A stretch of DNA of 64,000 nt from Chloroflexota bacterium (GTDB lineage Bacteria; Chloroflexota; Dehalococcoidia; Lucifugimonadales; JADFKI01), in the NCBI GenBank assembly GCA_009840355.1, contig VXNZ01000026.1, positions 98,433 through 162,432 of the forward strand, in the 5' to 3' direction. Positions within the stretch are counted from its first letter, which is position 1. Each line of letters opens with the position of its first letter. Shown here one piece after another: positions 59,195-64,000 of the stretch. The notes below the pieces were generated by a model. The model ran no database searches, was not told the DNA's origin, and saw nothing but the letters and a program-made list of their open reading frames with translations. Both the position numbers and the translations under genes were made by a program.

Positions 59195-60367
59195 ATGAAG
59201 TCTATATTCTTTCCGCCCGCCACATCTCGCCGTCTTGTCAGGACATGCGTGATCGTCCTCACTGTACTCGCGACCTCGTTCGTGCTGGCATTTACGCCGC
59301 AAGTGAGTGCGACCGGGCGGGCGCTCGGCTTCGTGGCGCAGGTGCTGCCGACCGTGCCGATAAAGCCCGCAGAATGGTTCACGGACACGCCAGAACGAAT
59401 GGAAATCACCTATCCGCTTGGCGATGGCAGAGTGGGCGTAGCGGACCTGTATGTGCCTGCGGGCGGCGGCGAACGCAGCGCGGTGCTGTTCTTCCTCGGC
59501 GTCAACCCGGCGGGCAAGGACGATGAGCGCGTGGTGAATGTGGGCAATGCTATCGCGCGAACGGGCATTGTCGTGATGATTCCATGGTCGGAACTAATGG
59601 CGCAGAGGCGCGTCAGCGGGCAGGAAATCAATGACCTTGTATACGGATTCGAGTATCTTCGCACGCTGTCAATGGTCGATGGCGAAAAAGTCGGCATGGC
59701 AGGCTTCTGCGTCGGCTCTTCTCTGTTGCTGGTTGCGGCGCAAGACGAGCGGATCAGGGACGATGTAACGGTGGTGAACTCGTTCGCCGGCTACTACGAC
59801 GCCAAAGACCTGATTGCGTCGGTCGTAACGCATCGCCGCTTCTATGACGGCGACAGCAGGCAATGGCAACCGGATCAGCTCAGCACAGCAGTCGTCCGCA
59901 CGCACCTGTTGGAATCGGTGCCCGACGTCGCGGAACGCCAACAAATCGCACAGGCGATCGAAGATGGCTCGGCGCTGCCATCGGGATTATCGCTTGAAGA
60001 GTTGTCGTCGGAAGGGCGGCTGGTTTACGACATACTGCACGCGCCGAACATCGACGAAGCGCGACGGCTAATCGAACTACTGCCGCCGCAATCGCTCGAC
60101 ACACTGAACAACATTTCGCCCAGCACGAACATTAACGACTTGCGGGCACGCATCCTCGTAATGCACGACCGGCAGGACCCGCTCGTGCCATCGGAAGAAT
60201 CGCGCCGCCTAGTTGACGCCTTGCAGCGGCGAGGCGATGTGTATCACACTGAGTTTTCCTTCTTCGACCATCTCAACCCGTCCAGCAGGGTCGGCTACTT
60301 TGAGCTGGTGCGCGAAGGTTCGAAGTTGTTTGGGCATATTTATCAGGTCATGCGGGAGTTGGATTGA
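59195..60367 (+). CDS. Dienelactone-hydrolase-like alpha/beta hydrolase
   Basis: 390 residues. A hydrophobic N-terminus (CVIVLTVLATSFVLAFTPQVSA) is a signal peptide or single anchor, so the enzyme probably faces outward. The alpha/beta hydrolase core shows the dienelactone-hydrolase-type Cys nucleophile in VGMAGFCVGSSLLL, an Asp in ILVMHDRQDPLVPSEES, and a late His in SFFDHLNPSSRVG, a plausible Cys-Asp-His triad. Start ATG 59195; a TAGAAT box lies 16 bases upstream but no -35 was found. The substrate is unknown. An imperfect hairpin follows the gene. Confidence 0.85.
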   Translation: MKSIFFPPATSRRLVRTCVIVLTVLATSFVLAFTPQVSATGRALGFVAQVLPTVPIKPAEWFTDTPERMEITYPLGDGRVGVADLYVPAGGGERSAVLFFLGVNPAGKDDERVVNVGNAIARTGIVVMIPWSELMAQRRVSGQEINDLVYGFEYLRTLSMVDGEKVGMAGFCVGSSLLLVAAQDERIRDDVTVVNSFAGYYDAKDLIASVVTHRRFYDGDSRQWQPDQLSTAVVRTHLLESVPDVAERQQIAQAIEDGSALPSGLSLEELSSEGRLVYDILHAPNIDEARRLIELLPPQSLDTLNNISPSTNINDLRARILVMHDRQDPLVPSEESRRLVDALQRRGDVYHTEFSFFDHLNPSSRVGYFELVREGSKLFGHIYQVMRELD

Positions 60368-60682
60368 TTGTCGGCGAAGGTGGACATGTCCTAGTATTGT
60401 CCCCATCCTAACCTTCCTCTACTAGGAGGAATGGATTAGGTTGATGGCGTGCCTGTTTAGGAGTGGCGATATTGAGGCTGGGCGTTACGACGAACCCGTA
60501 TATCGCGTCCATTTTCGATTTGTTGTTCCCCGCACTCTCGCCAATGACAGGTATATTTGTCGCTATGGTCAACCTGCCAACGTGGGCTAGGGGCGATGAA
60601 TTCGTCCACGCAGAAAATCCGCCTATTGCCAAGCATGATAGTATAGTGTGATACACCAGAGTGCGCGGAGACTTTTGTCGAT
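60368..60682. other. Intergenic region with an imperfect hairpin
   Basis: About 315 bases. CCATCCTAACCTTCCTC (from 60403) partly pairs with the segment ending TTAGGTTGATGG (60447), another copy of the CC-rich palindrome family. Open frames on both strands (60463-60651 plus, 60408-60713 minus) run through it and are not credible. No promoter for the EVE gene could be singled out. Confidence 0.4.
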
Positions 60683-61162
60683 ATGGGCAGAAACTACTGG
60701 ATGGTATCAACAACGCTTGACGACTTCGAGGTTACACGGGATCGGGGATACAGCGTATTCGGCATGGGCGCGAAGTATCGACGCCGGGCGCAGCGTATGC
60801 AGCCCGACGACCGGATGCTGCTGTATGTGCGCCAACTGCGCAAGTGGACGGGCGTGGTCAGCACCACATCCGGGTACTTTGAGGACCGCACGCCCATCTG
60901 GAATTCCAAAACGCGCGGCGAAGACTATCGTTATCGCGTGAAGATACGGCCGGAGATTGTGCTCAGCGAGGAAGACTACATCGACGCGCTGCAACTCGCG
61001 CCCAGAATGGAGTACTTGAAGCGTTGGCTGCCGGAACTTTGGCCGCTCGCGTTCTTCGATACGCTGCATCTCATCCCGCAGCGCGACTTTAGCCTAATCG
61101 AAGGCGAGATGAAGCGAAACATACGCAATAGGCGCAGCCGCAATAGGCAAAGCCGCAACTAA
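60683..61162 (+). CDS. EVE-domain protein
   Basis: 159 residues. The EVE/PUA-like fold is recognisable from NYWMVSTTLDDFEVTRDRGYSVFGMGAKYRRRAQRMQPDDRMLLYVRQLRKWTGVVSTTSGYFEDRTPIW. EVE domains bind modified bases or RNA and often occur in restriction and defence contexts. The last residues (NRRSRNRQSRN) are encoded by a 15-base tandem repeat and add a basic tail. Start ATG 60683. The stop overlaps the convergent aldo/keto reductase by four bases. Confidence 0.88.
   Translation: MGRNYWMVSTTLDDFEVTRDRGYSVFGMGAKYRRRAQRMQPDDRMLLYVRQLRKWTGVVSTTSGYFEDRTPIWNSKTRGEDYRYRVKIRPEIVLSEEDYIDALQLAPRMEYLKRWLPELWPLAFFDTLHLIPQRDFSLIEGEMKRNIRNRRSRNRQSRN
61124..61159 (+). repeat. 15-bp tandem repeat in the EVE gene
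   Basis: CGCAATAGGCGCAGC (61124-61138), CGCAATAGGCAAAGC (61139-61153) and a partial third copy CGCAAC. In frame, it produces the repeated NRRSR-NRQSR basic tail. Confidence 0.75.
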
Positions 61163-62157
61163 TCCGCGATAGATCCCGCCGGCTCTTCCACAAGGAAGTT
61201 CTCGTCGTACAGGTCGCTGAGGCGATCTACGAACTCCTGCGGTATCTCTTCAGCCTCTGCTGCCGCGGCGAACTCTTCGAGCTGCGGAATGTTCGTGATG
61301 TTGGGCAGCACGGACGCAACCATGCCGCCGGACAGCGCGAATCGTATGGCAATCTGCCCGATAGTCGCGTCTAGGCTTTCGGTCAGGAAGTCGAGTTGCG
61401 CTATCTTGGCGAGCGAGGTGTTTAGCCATTCCTGCCTGCGGTGGCTGCGATGGTCGCTCGCTTCGAACACCGTGTCCTTCGTGTATGTGCCGTCAAGCAT
61501 GCCCGATGCGTGCGGCACTCGCGTTATCAGCCCTGTCTGCTGCTCAACTGCCATCGGAAACCAGACGCGCGCCGGGTCTTGTTCCAATATGCTATAGATT
61601 ATCTGCATCGCCTGCGCTTCGCGGTATTGGATGGCTGCCGTGCCTTCTTCTTCCCAGCCGATGTCCGGTCCGATGGCAAAGCCGTAGTTCAGGATCTTGC
61701 CTTCGTTTACCAAATCTTCCAGCGTTTCGAAGAGGTCGTCGTTCTCGATGGCGTCCAACTTCGGATTGTGAAGCTGGTATAGGTCAATATAGTCGGTGTC
61801 GAGGCGGCGCAGGCTTTGCTCGCAGGCGTAGCGAATGAAGCCGGGCGTCCACTTTTGCGGGCGTTCCTGGTGCCCCTCGCGGATGAACGGCGTGTAGAAG
61901 TCGTAGCCGAATTTGGTGCCGATGATGATGTCGTGACGCTGCCGTTTCAGCGCCTTCGCCACTATCTCTTCTCCGTAGCCATCGCCGTATGCGTCGCCGG
62001 TGTCGAAGAAGTTGATGCCGAGATCGAAGGCGTGCCGCATAAGATTTATGCCCTGCGGCTCTTCGATTTTGCCCCACCAGTTCATTGCGACTGTCCACGC
62101 GCCGAAGCCTACTTCGGACACATTCAGATCGGTTTTGCCAAGTTGCCTGTACTTCAA
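61159..62157 (-). CDS. Aldo/keto reductase
   Basis: 332 residues of the AKR superfamily, an NADPH-dependent TIM-barrel reductase. MKYRQLGKTDLNVSEVGFGAWT is the usual start. The catalytic tetrad is visible as INFFDTGDAYGDGYGEE (Asp, Tyr), IIGTKFGYDF (Lys) and LYQLHNPKLDAI (His). Closest to the general oxidoreductase group that includes YajO/YghZ-like proteins. The start is TTG 62157, with GAGG nine bases upstream. Substrate not deducible. Confidence 0.92.
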   Translation of the reverse strand: MKYRQLGKTDLNVSEVGFGAWTVAMNWWGKIEEPQGINLMRHAFDLGINFFDTGDAYGDGYGEEIVAKALKRQRHDIIIGTKFGYDFYTPFIREGHQERPQKWTPGFIRYACEQSLRRLDTDYIDLYQLHNPKLDAIENDDLFETLEDLVNEGKILNYGFAIGPDIGWEEEGTAAIQYREAQAMQIIYSILEQDPARVWFPMAVEQQTGLITRVPHASGMLDGTYTKDTVFEASDHRSHRRQEWLNTSLAKIAQLDFLTESLDATIGQIAIRFALSGGMVASVLPNITNIPQLEEFAAAAEAEEIPQEFVDRLSDLYDENFLVEEPAGSIAD

Positions 62158-62283
62158 GGATCGCTGCCTCAGTTCTAACTTGCTGATGATGTTGAATGGT
62201 GGTGCGCGCCAAGGTGAAGAATTAGCTTTCGGATTGCGCGCCGCTAAGTCTATGCTACGGAGCTCTGACGAATGCGCTACTAC

Positions 62284-62859
62284 CTAGTTTAGCGCAGCGC
62301 GGATTACTTTCGCTTGCGCTTCGTATGCGTCGTCGCTGAGTACGGGCGTCATATCGCCCAGATGCACGTCTTCCGCCAGGTCGACCCAAGACTTGCAGCC
62401 GCCATATTCGCCGAGCACCGGGAGTGCTTGCGGTTGTTCCAGAGCATACATTCGCAACAGCGCAATCGTCAATGGCTGCTTGGGACGCCAGCGCAGGCGC
62501 TTGTTGGCGTAATCGGAAGTCCATATGTGATACGGCGCGATTTCGTCCAGCGCAGTTTGCTCGCTGACCTCGAACTTGTCCGTAACCTCACACCAGTAGC
62601 CGAAATCAACCTTTTCCGGGTTGTCGTACTCGGCAAGCGTCTGCTCCAAATCGTCGTGGCTGCCAGCCCTGACGAGGTCGCGGTTCTGGTGTTCGTATGT
62701 CGGGAACAGCAGAAACTCGGGATGAACGACTCGAAAAGCCTTGTCCTCACGGTGAATTCCACCCTTGCGCAGGATGAGAATCTGCTCACCTTTGGCGAGC
62801 GCTTTTACTGCGACCGCCCACTCTTTCAAGGCTAGTCTGGAACTGATTGGCAGGGACAT
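62284..62859 (-). CDS. DUF1802 family protein
   Basis: 191 residues from ATG 62859 (GAGGTG upstream; a GTG at 62871 is the alternative). The DUF1802 pattern is clear: LALKEWAVAVKALAKGEQILILRKGGIHRE, then FRVVHPEFLLFPTYEHQNRDLV. The family is found mainly in Cyanobacteria and Chloroflexota and has no known function. Cytosolic; no cofactor motif. Confidence 0.9.
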   Translation of the reverse strand: MSLPISSRLALKEWAVAVKALAKGEQILILRKGGIHREDKAFRVVHPEFLLFPTYEHQNRDLVRAGSHDDLEQTLAEYDNPEKVDFGYWCEVTDKFEVSEQTALDEIAPYHIWTSDYANKRLRWRPKQPLTIALLRMYALEQPQALPVLGEYGGCKSWVDLAEDVHLGDMTPVLSDDAYEAQAKVIRAALN

Positions 62860-62999
62860 TTCGTAGCGCACCTCACTTTGCGGAAGTCGAAAATCTCGCG
62901 GAACGATTGCGGGTCGCGGTGTTGTTTGTTGGTGTTAACCCAAGTGGTCAGTGGAAATAATGGCGTGGTATTTGATAAAGCGCAGACGGCATAGGCGCG

Positions 63000-63944
63000 C
63001 TAATCGTCGTGTTCGTCGTCGATGTCCAAGTCGGACTCGTCGGCGCGCAGGAATTCTAGGAATGCGGTCTGCGCGGCGGAAAGATACTTGTCGTCGCGGT
63101 AGAAGACGGAAAGCTGCTTGTTACACTCCCAGCGCTTCACATTCAGCACCTGAATCATACCGGCAGCAACATCGGGCCGAATCGCCAGTTCCGATAGCAC
63201 GCCGATGCCCAAGCCCGCCGCGACCGCGCTCTTGATTGCTTCGTTGCTGCCAATCTCCATGGTGATGTGCGGCTCGACTCTGCGGGATCTGAGCAGATCT
63301 TCGGCGGTCTTGCGCGTTGCCGAGCCGGACTCTCGCATAATAAAGTCGAAGTTTCGCAAGTCCCGGATTCCCACCGCTTCTTCCCTTGCCAAGGGATGGC
63401 TGGGCGCGGCGATGACAACGATTCTGTCCGTAACATACGGGAACGACGCAAGCCCTTTCATATTGACGGGCGAACCTGCCATTCCCAGATCGAGTTCGCG
63501 CGAATAAATTTGATCGACGACCGTCTGCGTATTAGCGATGTTCAGCGATACTTGAACGCCGCTGTGCTTCTGCCTGAACTTGCCGATAATCCACGGCAGA
63601 ATATACTCGCCGGGCGTTGTTGACGACCCGATGGTGAGTGTGCCAGCGTGCAAGCCCTGAATATCACGCACGACGGTGTGCATCTCGTCCGCGAGGGCAA
63701 AAATGCGCTGCGTGTAGCTATACACGGCTTCGCCTGTCTCGGTCAGCCGCAGTTCCCGGCGCATCCTGTGCAGCAGGGTAGTGCCCAGCGAGTTCTCCAG
63801 TTCGCGAACTTGAATGGACACCGCGGGCTGACTAATGGAAAGTTCTTGCCCCGCCTTGGAGAAGCTTTGCAGTCGCGCAACCATGTAAAATATGAAGAGC
63901 TGGTGAAAATTGGTTGAATTCATCATGCCGTTGTAAGGCTCCAT
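63000..63944 (-). CDS. LysR-type transcriptional regulator
   Basis: 314 residues. The N-terminal winged helix-turn-helix is FHQLFIFYMVARLQSFSKAGQELSISQPAVSIQVRELENSLGTTLLHR. A LysR substrate-binding domain follows, beginning near GLHAGTLTIGSSTTPGEYILPWIIGKFRQKHSGVQVSL. The acidic tail ESDLDIDDEHDD is unusual. The effector and target are unknown; the regulated gene may lie past the right edge. The start could also be the ATG-ATG pair six codons later (GGAG upstream). Regulators of this type usually control a divergent neighbour and themselves. Confidence 0.94.
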   Translation of the reverse strand: MEPYNGMMNSTNFHQLFIFYMVARLQSFSKAGQELSISQPAVSIQVRELENSLGTTLLHRMRRELRLTETGEAVYSYTQRIFALADEMHTVVRDIQGLHAGTLTIGSSTTPGEYILPWIIGKFRQKHSGVQVSLNIANTQTVVDQIYSRELDLGMAGSPVNMKGLASFPYVTDRIVVIAAPSHPLAREEAVGIRDLRNFDFIMRESGSATRKTAEDLLRSRRVEPHITMEIGSNEAIKSAVAAGLGIGVLSELAIRPDVAAGMIQVLNVKRWECNKQLSVFYRDDKYLSAAQTAFLEFLRADESDLDIDDEHDD

Positions 63945-64000
63945 TAGGGAATGATGTCTTTACTTAGACAAGTGGTATTTGATGGTTTGCCACTGAGACG

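Noticed and set aside
60408..60713. 101-codon minus-strand frame and the plus frame 60463-60651
   Set aside because: Both read through a dispersed palindromic repeat and overlap the EVE gene region.

Overview
The window is a gene-dense bacterial chromosome segment of moderately high GC, judged by eye. No replication origin, prophage, intact insertion sequence or CRISPR array was seen. My best guess is the phylum Chloroflexota, near the SAR202/Dehalococcoidia lineages. That rests on gene content: a mandelate-racemase-type enolase, two luciferase-like flavin monooxygenases, a DUF1501/DUF1800 pair, a NuoEF-plus-molybdopterin-protein module, and an HflC carrying a C-terminal domain that I associate with Chloroflexota proteins. 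No rRNA is present, so the taxonomy is inference.

Layout. 0-4 kb: thrB, a Uma2-type nuclease, an AT-rich orphan gene and aspartate kinase on the minus strand. 4-7 kb: a zinc-ribbon microprotein and mutS. 7.5-13.1 kb: NHL-repeat protein, Na+/solute symporter, DUF1501 and DUF1800 proteins. 13.3-21.5 kb: a redox operon of NuoE, NuoF, a MOSC protein, a NuoG/formate-dehydrogenase-like molybdopterin protein, a ferredoxin-NADP reductase-like flavoprotein and an enolase-superfamily enzyme. 21.7-24.3 kb: an FAD oxidoreductase and, on the plus strand, a flippase-like membrane protein behind a good promoter. 24.5-34 kb: dprA-topA, an amidohydrolase, and a replication/repair run ybeY-dnaX-ybaB-recR-recO. 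34.3-38.2 kb: a metallopeptidase, hflK and an hflC fusion. 38.5-46.3 kb: a Gfo/Idh/MocA oxidoreductase, an MA-family peptidase with a cell-surface-type tail, tRNA-Met, a metallo-beta-lactamase-fold enzyme and two luciferase-like monooxygenases. 46.4-48.3 kb: a two-gene DUF262/HEPN module. 48.4-51.2 kb: tandem class-III aminotransferases. 51.7-54.8 kb: gatB-yvcK-secG. 54.9-59.0 kb: ispD-ispF-cysS and an FAD-linked oxidase. 59.2-64 kb: dienelactone-hydrolase-like protein, EVE protein, aldo/keto reductase, DUF1802 protein and a LysR regulator.

How the parts fit. Housekeeping genes (DNA repair, replication clamp loading, recombination, translation, isoprenoid precursor synthesis, amino-acid synthesis) are interleaved with oxidative catabolic enzymes. 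The 13-21 kb operon looks like a soluble NADH/NADP-linked electron-transfer complex. Its molybdopterin subunit lacks the residues that formate dehydrogenases use. HflK/HflC and two zinc-peptidase-like proteins suggest envelope protein quality control.

The best candidate for an under-described system is the DUF262/HEPN pair. It has its own promoter, a 4-base ATGA overlap and visibly lower GC than its neighbours. Intergenic DNA is rich in small palindromic or MITE-like elements. Two copies of one about 160-bp element have matching inverted ends, and several palindromes sit at convergent gene junctions.
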